Below are positions 9,786 through 18,010 of a DNA stretch of 37,109 nucleotides, one piece after another. Below the pieces are notes generated by a model. That model had not been told where the DNA came from. It made no database searches and saw nothing but the letters and a program-made list of their open reading frames with translations. The translations under genes were made by a program, and so were the position numbers. Every line of letters starts with the position of its first letter. Positions within the stretch are counted from its first letter, which is position 1. The stretch lies in contig JAPOKE010000009.1 in NCBI GenBank assembly GCA_029977805.1, positions 1 to 37,109 on the forward strand, in the 5' to 3' direction. Origin of the DNA: Phenylobacterium parvum (GTDB taxonomy: Bacteria > Pseudomonadota > Alphaproteobacteria > Caulobacterales > Caulobacteraceae).

Positions 9786-11576
9786 TTGCAGCCAACGCGT
9801 ACCGAGGGGCCGGACTACTATCACAAGGTAGTCGATTGCCAGTGGGCCTGCCCGGCCCACACGCCCGTGCCGGAATACATCCGCCTGATCGCCGATGGCC
9901 GGTACGATGACGCCTACATGATCAACTGGAAGTCGAACGTCTTCCCCGGCGTCCTGGGGCGGACCTGCGACCGGCCCTGCGAGCCGGCCTGCCGTCGCGG
10001 ACGGGTCGAGGAGGAGCCGGTGGCCATCTGCCGGCTCAAGCGCGTGGCGGCCGACAACAAGCAGGACGTCGGGCCCCTCATGCCGCCGGTCGCGGCGAAG
10101 CGGAACGGCAAGCGGGTGGCCCTGGTGGGCGCCGGCCCGGCCTCGCTGACCGTGGCCCGCGACCTCGCCCCCCTCGGCTACGAGCTGGTGCTCTTCGACG
10201 GCGAGCCGCGGTCGGGCGGCATGATCCGCAGCCAGATCCCCCGGTTCCGCCTGCCCGAGGAGGTGATCGACGAGGAGGTCGGCTACGTCACCCGTCTCGG
10301 GGGGGTGGAGCTTCGCCTCGGCCAGCGGATCGAGAGCCTCAAGGGCCTGCTGTCCGAGGGCTTCGACGCCGTGTTCGTCGGCTCCGGCGCGCCCCGGGGC
10401 CGGGACCTCGACATTCCCGGCCGCAAGGAGGCCGCCGCCAACGTCCACATCGGCATCGACTGGCTGTCCAGCGTGTCCTTCGGGCACATCGAGAAGATCG
10501 GCCGCCGGGTCATCGTCCTTGGCGGCGGCAACACCGCCATGGACTGCTGCCGCACCTCGCGCCGCCTGGGAGGCGAGGAGGTCAAGGTCGTCGTCCGCTC
10601 GGGCTTCGAGGAGATGAAGGCCAGCCCCTGGGAAAAGGAAGACGCGATCCACGAGGACATCCCGATCCTCAACTTCCGCGTCCCCAAGGCCTTCACCCAC
10701 GAAAACGGCCGCCTGACCGGCGTGACCTTCGAGATCGTCCGCGCGGAATACGACGACAAGGGCCGCCGCAACCTGGTCCCCTCGGGAGAGCCCGACGAGC
10801 ATCACGAGTGCGACGACGTCCTCGTCGCCGTCGGGCAGGAAAACGCCTTCCCCTGGATCGAGCGCGACATCGGCCTGGAGTTCGACCGCTGGGACATGCC
10901 CCAGGTCGATCCGGTGACCTTCGAGTCCACCCGCAAGGGCGTGTTCTTCGGCGGCGACGCCGCCTTCGGCCCGAAGAACATCATCTGGGCCGTCGCCCAC
11001 GGCCATGATGCGGCGGTCTCCATCCACCGCCACTGCATGGGCGAGGACGTCCATGACCGGCCGCCCCCGGGCTTCTCCCTCGTCTCCCAGAAGATGGGCA
11101 TCCACGAGTGGAGCTACGACAACGACATCTCCCTCGAGCAGAGGCACCGGGTGCCCATGCTCGACAAGGCCGAGGCGCTCAAGAACGTCCGGGTCGAAGT
11201 CGAACTCGGTTTTGACTCCCGGCTCGGCTACGCCGAGGCCCAACGCTGCCTGAACTGCGACGTGCAGACCGTCTTCACCGACAACCTCTGCATCGAGTGC
11301 GACGCCTGCGTCGACATTTGCCCCGTCGACTGCATCACCTTCACCGAGGACGGCGAGGAGGCCGACCTTCGGCAGCGCCTGAAGGCCCCGGCCCTCAACC
11401 TCGACCAGGACCTCCTGGTCTCCGGCGCCCTGGCCACCGGCCGGGTCATGGTCAAGGACGAGGACGTCTGCCTGCACTGCGGCCTCTGCGCCGAACGATG
11501 CCCGACCGGGGCCTGGGACATGCAGAGGTTCACCCTCGAGATGACCCACGCCGACCAGATGGGAGGCGCCGCATGA
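9786..11576 (+). CDS. FAD/NAD(P)- and Fe-S-containing subunit of a 2-oxoacid oxidoreductase (GltD-like)
   Basis: 596 residues from a TTG start. The order of parts is: an N-terminal cysteine-rich cluster domain (Cys18 and Cys22 in CQWACP, then TCDRPCEPAC), as in the small subunit of glutamate synthase and dihydropyrimidine dehydrogenase; an FAD Rossmann motif VALVGAGPASLT at about 115-128; an NAD(P) Rossmann motif VIVLGGGNTAMDC near 243; GVFFGGDAAFGP, the second FAD contact; and a C-terminal two-cluster ferredoxin (CIECDACVDICP near 501 and CLHCGLCAERCP near 561). This is an electron-transfer module between NAD(P)H and low-potential 4Fe-4S clusters. Its stop overlaps the ATG of the gamma-alpha subunit, so it is very probably a working part of that enzyme rather than a glutamate synthase subunit; no gltB-like gene is present. 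Confidence 0.85.
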   Translation: MQPTRTEGPDYYHKVVDCQWACPAHTPVPEYIRLIADGRYDDAYMINWKSNVFPGVLGRTCDRPCEPACRRGRVEEEPVAICRLKRVAADNKQDVGPLMPPVAAKRNGKRVALVGAGPASLTVARDLAPLGYELVLFDGEPRSGGMIRSQIPRFRLPEEVIDEEVGYVTRLGGVELRLGQRIESLKGLLSEGFDAVFVGSGAPRGRDLDIPGRKEAAANVHIGIDWLSSVSFGHIEKIGRRVIVLGGGNTAMDCCRTSRRLGGEEVKVVVRSGFEEMKASPWEKEDAIHEDIPILNFRVPKAFTHENGRLTGVTFEIVRAEYDDKGRRNLVPSGEPDEHHECDDVLVAVGQENAFPWIERDIGLEFDRWDMPQVDPVTFESTRKGVFFGGDAAFGPKNIIWAVAHGHDAAVSIHRHCMGEDVHDRPPPGFSLVSQKMGIHEWSYDNDISLEQRHRVPMLDKAEALKNVRVEVELGFDSRLGYAEAQRCLNCDVQTVFTDNLCIECDACVDICPVDCITFTEDGEEADLRQRLKAPALNLDQDLLVSGALATGRVMVKDEDVCLHCGLCAERCPTGAWDMQRFTLEMTHADQMGGAA

Positions 11577-13420
11577 CCGCCCCCCTCGCCGCAGTGAACG
11601 ACTTCGTCGTCAAGTTCGCCAACGTCAACGGCTCCGGCTCGGCCAGCGCCAACTCCATGTTCGCCAAGGCCGTCCTGCGGATGGGCGTGCCGGTCGCCGT
11701 GCGCAACATCTTCCCGTCGAACATCCAGGGCCTGCCCACCTGGTTCGAGGTCCGCGTCACCGAGGCCGGCCACCTGGGCCGGCGCGGCGGCGTCGACATG
11801 ATGGTGGCGATGAACCCCCAGACCTGGGACCGGGACGTCGCCGAGATCGAGCCGGGCGGGTATCTCTTCTACGACTCCACCAAGCCCATGCCGGCCTCGA
11901 AGTTCCGGGACGACATCACGGTGGTGGGCGTGCCCCTGACGGCCATCTGCAACGCCGCCTACACGGTCGCGCGCGAGCGGCAGCTGTTCAAGAACATCAT
12001 CTATGTCGGCGCCCTGGCGTCCCTGCTGGGCATCGAGATCGCCGTCATCGAACAGCTGCTCGCCGAGCAGTTCGAGGGCCGCGAGAAGCTCATCAAGGCC
12101 AATTTCGACGCCCTGCACATGGGCCGCGACTGGGTGAAGGACAACATGGCCCCCCTGGGCCTCCAGGTCCGCCGGGCCGACGCCGTGGGCGACCGGATCT
12201 TCATCGAGGGCAACCAGGCCGCCGGCCTCGGGGCCGTCTATGGCGGGGCCACGGTCTGCGCCTGGTACCCGATCACCCCCTCCACCTCCCTGGCCGAGGC
12301 CTTCACCAGCTACTGCCAGGAGCTGCGGGTCGACCCGGAAAGCGGCAAGGCCAACTTCGCCATCGTCCAGGCCGAGGACGAGATCGCCTCCATCGGCATG
12401 GTGATCGGCGCCGGCTGGAACGGCGCCCGGGCCTTCACGGCCACCTCCGGGCCGGGCGTGTCGCTGATGACCGAGTTCATCGGCCTGTCCTACTTCGCCG
12501 AGATCCCGGCGGTGATCTTTGACGTCCAGCGGGGCGGCCCCTCCACCGGCATGCCGACCCGCACCCAGCAGGCCGACCTGATCGGCGCGGCCTACGCCAG
12601 CCACGGCGACACCAAGCACCCCATGCTCCTGCCCATGGACCCGGGCGAGTGCTTCACCTTCGCCGCCCAGGCCTTCGACCTGGCCGACCGGCTTCAGACC
12701 ACCGTCTTCGTCATGCTCGACCTCGACATGGGCATGAACGAGTGGCTGGTGGAGCCCCTGAAATGGGACGAGAGCCGCCGCATGGACCGCGGCAAGGTCA
12801 TGACCTACGAGGAGCTGGAGGCGGGCCGCGACTTCGGTCGCTACCTCGACGTCGACGGCGACGGCATTCCCTTCCGGACCTATCCTGGCGTCCACCCGAC
12901 CCGGGGCGGCTACTTCACCCGCGGCACCTCGCGGAACCCCTACGCCCGCTATTCGGAGGAAGGGTCGGTCTATGTCGACAACGTGCAGCGCCTGCTGCGC
13001 AAGTTCGAGACCGCCAAGACCCTGGTCCCGGCGCCGGTCCTGACCCGCGCCAGCCAGCCCACCCGCGAGGGCGTGATCTACTACGGGTCCACGGGGCCGG
13101 CCATGCATGAGGCGCTCGGGCTCTTCGAGGGCCAGGGCCGCCGCCTGGACGCCCTGCGCATCCGCGCCTTCCCCTTCTCCTCGGAGGTGGACGAGTTCCT
13201 GGCGTCCCACGACCGCATCTTCGTGGTCGAGCAGAACCGGGACGCCCAGCTGCGCACCCTGCTCATGGCCGAGAACGGCGGCGACCCGGACCGGCTGGTC
13301 CCGGTGCTGCACTTCGACGGCACGCCCATCACCGCCCGCTTCATCGTCTCCGCCATCACCCAGATGATGGACGCAACCCAGCCGCCGGGCTCTCGCCCGC
13401 TCCGGGAGGCCGCCGAATGA
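11573..13420 (+). CDS. korA: 2-oxoacid:ferredoxin oxidoreductase, fused gamma-alpha subunit
   Basis: 615 residues. The gamma domain (about 1-200) has VNGSGSASANSMFAKAV and TEAGHLGRRGG. The alpha part starts near 205 with IEGNQAAGLGAVYGG, then YPITPSTSL, SGPGVSLMTEFIGLS and QRGGPSTGMPTRTQQ, typical of 2-oxoglutarate or branched-chain 2-oxoacid oxidoreductases (KorA/VorA). With the beta subunit it decarboxylates a 2-oxoacid to an acyl-CoA and reduces ferredoxin. The gamma-alpha fusion matches the aerobic KOR type known from mycobacteria. ATG 11573 overlaps the previous TGA (ATGA) and follows GGGAGG; the ORF-track start at 11297 is inside the upstream gene. Substrate specificity is not settled by sequence alone. 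Confidence 0.92.
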   Translation: MTAPLAAVNDFVVKFANVNGSGSASANSMFAKAVLRMGVPVAVRNIFPSNIQGLPTWFEVRVTEAGHLGRRGGVDMMVAMNPQTWDRDVAEIEPGGYLFYDSTKPMPASKFRDDITVVGVPLTAICNAAYTVARERQLFKNIIYVGALASLLGIEIAVIEQLLAEQFEGREKLIKANFDALHMGRDWVKDNMAPLGLQVRRADAVGDRIFIEGNQAAGLGAVYGGATVCAWYPITPSTSLAEAFTSYCQELRVDPESGKANFAIVQAEDEIASIGMVIGAGWNGARAFTATSGPGVSLMTEFIGLSYFAEIPAVIFDVQRGGPSTGMPTRTQQADLIGAAYASHGDTKHPMLLPMDPGECFTFAAQAFDLADRLQTTVFVMLDLDMGMNEWLVEPLKWDESRRMDRGKVMTYEELEAGRDFGRYLDVDGDGIPFRTYPGVHPTRGGYFTRGTSRNPYARYSEEGSVYVDNVQRLLRKFETAKTLVPAPVLTRASQPTREGVIYYGSTGPAMHEALGLFEGQGRRLDALRIRAFPFSSEVDEFLASHDRIFVVEQNRDAQLRTLLMAENGGDPDRLVPVLHFDGTPITARFIVSAITQMMDATQPPGSRPLREAAE

Positions 13421-14472
13421 CCTACATCGCCAAGCCCAAGCTCCATCACCCGGCCCTGACCCCGAACGGCCTTGGCTACCTGCGCCGGGACTATGAGGGA
13501 TCGGTCTCGACCCTCTGCGCCGGCTGCGGACACGACTCCATCTCGGCGGCCATCATCCAGGCCGCCTACGAGCTGGACCTGCCCCCGCACCGGGTGGCCA
13601 AGCTGTCCGGAATCGGCTGCTCGTCCAAGACGCCGGACTACTTCCTGGGCAATTCCCACGGCTTCAACACCGTGCACGGTCGCATGCCCTCGGTGACCAC
13701 CGGCGCCAACCTCGCCAACCGCGAGCTGATCTACCTGGGCGTCTCCGGCGACGGCGACTCCGCCTCCATCGGCCTCGGCCAGTTCGCCCACGCCATCCGG
13801 CGCGGGGTGAACATGACCTACATCGTCGAAAACAACGGCGTGTACGGGCTGACCAAGGGCCAGTTCTCGGCCACCTCAGACCGCGGCTCCAAGTCCAAGA
13901 AGGGCGTGGTCAACCATGACGCCGCCATCGACATGGTGGGCCTCGCCCTCCAGCTTGGCGCGACCTTCGTGGCCCGCTCCTTCTCGGGCGACAAGGCCCA
14001 GCTGGTGCCCCTGATCAAGGCGGCCCTGCGCCATCCGGGCCCAGCCTTCATCGACACGCTGAGCCCCTGCGTGCAGTTCAACAACCACGCCGGCTCGACC
14101 AAGAGCTACGACTATGTCCGCGAGCACAACGAGGCCGTGAACCGGCTGGACGTGATCGCCGACCGCAAGCCCATCGAGGTCGACTACGAGCCGGGGACGA
14201 CCATCTCGGTCACCCAGCACGACGGCTCGGTCCTGGCTCTGCACAAGCTTTCGGACCACTACGATCCCACCGACCGGATCGCCGCCATGGCCTACCTGGG
14301 CGAGCGGCAGGCGGCGGGCGAGATCGTCACGGGCCTGTTGTACGTGGATCCCGAGCCCGGCGACCTGCATGGCGCCCTCGGCACGACCGACCGGCCGCTC
14401 AACAGCCTGTCCGACGCCGAGCTCGTGCCCGGCCAGGCGGCGCTCGACCGGATCAACGCCGGCCTGCGCTAG
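13417..14472 (+). CDS. korB: 2-oxoacid:ferredoxin oxidoreductase, beta (TPP) subunit
   Basis: 351 residues. The cysteine motif CAGCGHDSISAAI is followed by the thiamine-diphosphate/Mg site GDGDSASIGLGQFAHAIRRG and YIVENNGVYGLTKGQ, the KorB pattern. It binds TPP and carries out the decarboxylation with KorA. ATG 13417 overlaps the TGA of korA as ATGA and is preceded by GGGAGG. Residues 200-230 include SPCVQFNNHAGSTKSYDYV, also usual for the family. The MBL-fold gene follows 29 bases later with its own ribosome binding site. Confidence 0.93.
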   Translation: MTYIAKPKLHHPALTPNGLGYLRRDYEGSVSTLCAGCGHDSISAAIIQAAYELDLPPHRVAKLSGIGCSSKTPDYFLGNSHGFNTVHGRMPSVTTGANLANRELIYLGVSGDGDSASIGLGQFAHAIRRGVNMTYIVENNGVYGLTKGQFSATSDRGSKSKKGVVNHDAAIDMVGLALQLGATFVARSFSGDKAQLVPLIKAALRHPGPAFIDTLSPCVQFNNHAGSTKSYDYVREHNEAVNRLDVIADRKPIEVDYEPGTTISVTQHDGSVLALHKLSDHYDPTDRIAAMAYLGERQAAGEIVTGLLYVDPEPGDLHGALGTTDRPLNSLSDAELVPGQAALDRINAGLR

Positions 14473-14501
14473 GCCGGGCGAAACGGGAAGGGGAGGTCGG
14501 C

Positions 14502-15383
14502 ATGCTCAGGTGGCGGATCGGCGAGGTGACGGTCACCCGCGTCGTCGAGATGGAGATGCCGGTCCCCTACAACCCCAGGCGGGCCTTCCTGCGGGAGGCC
14601 ACGCCCGAGGCCCTCGCCGCCATCCCCTGGCTGGCGCCCCACTACGTGACGCCCGAGGGTCACCTGCGCCTCTCCATCCACGCCCTCCTCGTCGAGGCGC
14701 CCGGTCTGCGGCTGGTGGTGGACACCTGCATCGGCAATGACCGTCCGCGCAGCCTGGTCGGCGGCCAGGCCCTGTCGACCGGCTTCCTGGAGGCCTTCGA
14801 GTCCACCGGCTGGACCCGGGACAGCGTCGACGCCGTGGTCTGCACCCACCTGCACGTGGACCATGTCGGCTGGAACACCCGCCTGCAGGATGGCCGCTGG
14901 GTGCCCACCTTCCCCAAGGCCCGCTACCTGATCGGCCGGCGCGAGTACGACCACTGGAGCGCGGAGGGGGATGACGAGCAGCAGGCCATCCTGTCGGACT
15001 CCATCCGACCGGTCTTCGAGGCCGGCCTGGTGGACTTCGTCGAGATGGACCACGTGATCTCGCCCGAGGTCCGCCTCGTCCCGACCCCCGGCCACACGCC
15101 CGGCCATGTCAGCGTCCGGATCGAATCCGCCGGCGAGACCGGCCTGATCACCGGCGACATGGTCCACCATCCCTGCCAGATGGCGCATCCGGAGTGGTCG
15201 CCGCCCTTCGACAGCGACCCCGTCGCCTCGGCCTCCATGCGCCGCGGGGTCTTCGAGGGCGTGGCCGAGCAGCCGGTGCTGGTCATCGGAACCCACTTCG
15301 CCGCGCCGACCGCCGGCCTCGTCCGCCGCGACGGCGACGCCTTCCGCTTCGAGGGCGCCCCGTCGGAGACGCCGGACGCCTGA
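14502..15383 (+). CDS. MBL-fold metallo-hydrolase
   Basis: 293 residues. The metal motif THLHVDHVG gives His116, His118, Asp120 and His121. Further ligands lie in TPGHTPGH, ITGDMVHHP and GTHFAAPT. It is a cytoplasmic di-zinc hydrolase of the lactonase-like branch of the metallo-beta-lactamase superfamily; no signal peptide is present. GGGGAGG lies 5 bases before the ATG. It sits 29 bases behind korB on the same strand and may be the last gene of the KOR operon, for example as a thioesterase or lactonase acting on a product (inference). The substrate is unknown. Confidence 0.85.
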   Translation: MLRWRIGEVTVTRVVEMEMPVPYNPRRAFLREATPEALAAIPWLAPHYVTPEGHLRLSIHALLVEAPGLRLVVDTCIGNDRPRSLVGGQALSTGFLEAFESTGWTRDSVDAVVCTHLHVDHVGWNTRLQDGRWVPTFPKARYLIGRREYDHWSAEGDDEQQAILSDSIRPVFEAGLVDFVEMDHVISPEVRLVPTPGHTPGHVSVRIESAGETGLITGDMVHHPCQMAHPEWSPPFDSDPVASASMRRGVFEGVAEQPVLVIGTHFAAPTAGLVRRDGDAFRFEGAPSETPDA

Positions 15384-15454
15384 CCGGCTGGCCTGACAGG
15401 CCCCTGCGGCCCATATTCCGGGGGCGATTCGCGCGCAGGACCCCGGAGGTTCCG

Positions 15455-16522
15455 ATGAGCGAGACCCTGGCCCACATCGACGGCCGGCCGATCGGTCCGG
15501 GCCACCCGCCCTATGTCGTCGCCGAGATGTCCGGCAACCACAATGGCGACATCCGGAGGGCCCTCGACCTGATCTCGGCCGCGGCCGGGGCGGGCGCCGA
15601 TGCCGTCAAGATCCAGACCTACACCGCAGACACCATCACCCTCGACCATGACGGCCCGGGCTTCCGGATCACGGGCGGCCTCTGGGACGGCCGCCGGCTG
15701 CACGAGCTCTACGCCGAGGCCCACACCCCCTGGGACTGGCACGCCCGGATGTTCGAGCACGCCCGGACGGTGGGGATCACCCTCTTTTCCTCGCCCTTCG
15801 ACGCCACCGCCGTGGACCTGCTGGAGCGCCTGGGCGCCCCGGCCTACAAGATCGCCTCCTTCGAGCTGGTCGACCTGCCCCTGATCCGGCGCTGCGCCGC
15901 CACCGGAAAGCCCCTGGTCATGTCGACGGGCATGGCTGCGCCGGAGGAGATCGCCGAGGCGGTGGAGGCCGCCCGGGGCGCCGGCGCCCGGGACCTTGTC
16001 GTCCTTCACTGCACCAGCGCCTATCCCGCGCCCATGTCGAGCATGAACCTCGCCACCCTGCCGGACATGGCCCGGCGGTTCGGCGTCCTGCCCGGCCTCT
16101 CCGACCACACCCTGGGGACGGCGGCCTCGGTCGCCGCGGTCGCCCTGGGCGCGGTCTTCATCGAGAAGCACTTCACCCTCAGCCGCGCCGAGGGCGGGGT
16201 CGACTCCGCCTTCTCCCTGGAACCCGCCGAACTGGCGGAGCTGGTCAGCAGCTGCCGGGGCGCCTGGGAGGCCCTGGGCCAGGTGGCCTACGGGCCCGGC
16301 GAGGCCGAGGCGGGGAACGCCGGCATGCGCCGCTCGCTCTATGTCAGCGCCCCGGTGGGGAAGGGGGAGGCCTTCACGCCGGCCAATGTCCGCTCTGTGC
16401 GGCCTGGCCATGGCCTGGCGCCGAAGCATCTCGACACGGTGCTTGGACGCCGGGCGACCCGGGACATCCCCTTCGGCGCGCCGCTGGACTGGACCATGGT
16501 CGAGGGCGGCGGCCCGGCTTGA
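15455..16522 (+). CDS. pseI: Pseudaminic acid synthase (NeuB family)
   Basis: 355 residues. The NeuB TIM barrel (about 20-265) has YVVAEMSGNHNGD, AVKIQTYTADTITLD, TPWDWHARMFEHAR, FSSPFDATAVDLLE, YKIASFELVDLPLI, STGMAAPEEI and LSDHTLGTAASVAAVALGA. These are the PseI rather than sialic acid synthase forms. A C-terminal antifreeze-like SAF domain holds NVRSVRPGHGLAPKHLD. It condenses phosphoenolpyruvate with 2,4-diacetamido-2,4,6-trideoxy-altrose. ATG 15455 follows GGAGG by 5 bases; the ORF-track extension to 15194 lies in the MBL gene. The other Pse genes (pseB, pseC, pseH, pseG) are not in the window. In Caulobacterales such sugars decorate flagellins (known context, not shown here). Confidence 0.88.
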   Translation: MSETLAHIDGRPIGPGHPPYVVAEMSGNHNGDIRRALDLISAAAGAGADAVKIQTYTADTITLDHDGPGFRITGGLWDGRRLHELYAEAHTPWDWHARMFEHARTVGITLFSSPFDATAVDLLERLGAPAYKIASFELVDLPLIRRCAATGKPLVMSTGMAAPEEIAEAVEAARGAGARDLVVLHCTSAYPAPMSSMNLATLPDMARRFGVLPGLSDHTLGTAASVAAVALGAVFIEKHFTLSRAEGGVDSAFSLEPAELAELVSSCRGAWEALGQVAYGPGEAEAGNAGMRRSLYVSAPVGKGEAFTPANVRSVRPGHGLAPKHLDTVLGRRATRDIPFGAPLDWTMVEGGGPA

Positions 16523-16528
16523 GCCCGG

Positions 16529-17224
16529 TCAGGCGTCGGCTTCCCGCCGGGAGAAGGGCAGGGCGAGGACATCGTCCGAGCTGAAGGCCGGGTTGGCGGG
16601 GTAGAGCGCCGCATAGACCCGCTCCACGAAGTCGAAGTCCGCCGGCAGGTCCACGGTCCACCGGAACGCGCTGAGGTCCGGCGACCGGACAAGCGCGCCC
16701 AGGCGAAAGGGCGTTCCCGGGCCATAGATCCAGGGCGTCACATGCTCGCGGTCGTAGGGCGAGGTCGCCTCGGCCCCGGCCCGCCGGAGCGCCCCGGCGG
16801 TGAAGACCTCCACGTCCAGGCCCCGGGGATAGGTGCGGACCTGCCCGTTCGAGGCGTAGTCGAAGCCCCCCTCCCGCCGCAGGGCGACGCAGGCGTCGAT
16901 GACCCCGGGATCAGCCAGGGGGCAGTCAGCGGTCAGCCGCACGATGTCGCCCCGGAGCTCCAGCTGGTCGGCCGCCAGCACGAACCGTCCCAGGACGTCG
17001 TCCAGCGGCCCGCGCACGGTCTCGAGGCCCGCCTGGACAAGGGTCTCCGCGAGGATGTCGTCGGAGGGATCGCGGCTGGTCGCCACGACGATGCGGTCGA
17101 GCTCGCGGCAACGCCTCAGGCGCTCGACCTGCCGCAGGATCATCGGCTGTCCCAGCAGGGGCCGCAGGACCTTGCCGGGCAGGCGGCTGGAGCTCATCCG
17201 CGCCTGAAGAATCGCCGTGGCCAT
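16529..17224 (-). CDS. SpsF/CMP-sugar type nucleotidyltransferase (possible PseF)
   Basis: 231 residues. The nucleotidyltransferase signature ILQARMSSSRLPGKVL is at the N-terminus and DIVRLTADCPLADPGVID holds the metal-binding Asp region; TSPYDREHVTPWIY and FRWTVDLPADFDFVE complete the SpsF/NeuA-like pattern. It should attach CMP (or another NMP) to a sugar acid. Its stop lies 6 bases from the stop of pseI, tail to tail, so it is a good candidate for the cytidylyltransferase step of the same pathway (PseF), although the SpsF branch has no fixed substrate. GGGAGG lies 5 bases before ATG 17224. Confidence 0.8.
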   Translation of the reverse strand: MATAILQARMSSSRLPGKVLRPLLGQPMILRQVERLRRCRELDRIVVATSRDPSDDILAETLVQAGLETVRGPLDDVLGRFVLAADQLELRGDIVRLTADCPLADPGVIDACVALRREGGFDYASNGQVRTYPRGLDVEVFTAGALRRAGAEATSPYDREHVTPWIYGPGTPFRLGALVRSPDLSAFRWTVDLPADFDFVERVYAALYPANPAFSSDDVLALPFSRREADA

Positions 17225-17344
17225 GGCGGCCTCCCGTGGTGTCCGGGGCCATCAATAGACCCGCCTCCGCCCGGCGCAAGACACCCCCGCGACCCCGCCG
17301 GCGACTCGGGTCTAGAGTGGCGCGAAGGGGAAGGGACGGATCTC

Positions 17345-18010
17345 ATGCTGGTGCTCCTGGGCGTGCTCCTGGTCGTGGCGGGCTTCGCCGTCGGCCTGAA
17401 CCCCCTGCTCGTCGTCCTGGCCTCGGCCCTCGCCACCGGGCTGGCCGCGGGCCTTTCCCCCCTCGAGGTGCTGGCCGCCTTCGGCAAGGCGTTCAACGAG
17501 AACCGCTATGTCAGCGCCGCCTGGCTGATCCTGCCGGTCATCGGCGTGCTGGAGCGGTCGGGCCTGCAGGAGGCCGCGCGGGGCCTGATCGGCCGCCTCA
17601 GGGGCGTGACCTTCGCCCGGCTGATGCTGGCCTACCTCTTCTTCCGCCAGGCCACCGCCGCCCTCGGCCTGACCTCCATCGCCGGCCAGACCCAGACCAT
17701 CCGGCCGATCATCGCCCCCATGGCCGAGGCCGCCCGGGCGGCGGAGACCGGCGCCCCGGCCCTCGAGCCCGCGGAGACCCAGAAGGTCAGGGCCTTCGCC
17801 GCCGGCACGGACAACATCGGCCTCTTCTTCGGCGAGGACATCTTCCTGGCCATCGGCTCGATCCTGCTGATGGTCGGGTTCCTCGACCAGAACGGGATCA
17901 CGGTGGAGCCCCTGCACCTGTCTGTCTGGGCCATACCGACCGCCATCGCCGCCTTCCTCGTCCATGGCGCGCGCATCCTCCTGTTCGGCCGCCGGAGGAC
18001 GCGCCCGTGA
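17345..18010 (+). CDS. DUF969 membrane protein (putative 5-oxoproline transporter subunit)
   Basis: 221 residues with about five or six hydrophobic segments. Landmarks are GLNPLLVVLASALATGLAAG, AAWLILPVIGVLERSGLQEAA, LGLTSIAGQTQTIRP and GTDNIGLFFGEDIFLAIGSI. This matches DUF969, which always travels with DUF979 and has been proposed from gene neighbourhood as a 5-oxoproline transporter pair. Nothing here proves the substrate, and no pxpABC or pyroglutamyl peptidase gene is in the window. ATG 17345 is preceded by a purine-rich GAAGGGGAAGGGA; the ORF-track start at 16742 crosses the opposite-strand gene. The stop overlaps the GTG of the DUF979 gene. Confidence 0.85.
   Translation: MLVLLGVLLVVAGFAVGLNPLLVVLASALATGLAAGLSPLEVLAAFGKAFNENRYVSAAWLILPVIGVLERSGLQEAARGLIGRLRGVTFARLMLAYLFFRQATAALGLTSIAGQTQTIRPIIAPMAEAARAAETGAPALEPAETQKVRAFAAGTDNIGLFFGEDIFLAIGSILLMVGFLDQNGITVEPLHLSVWAIPTAIAAFLVHGARILLFGRRRTRP

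Noticed and set aside
11228-13312. 694-residue minus-strand ORF over korA
   Set aside because: Shadow frame without recognisable domains; korA is clear on the plus strand. The same applies to 9561-11549 and 22006-24123 minus.
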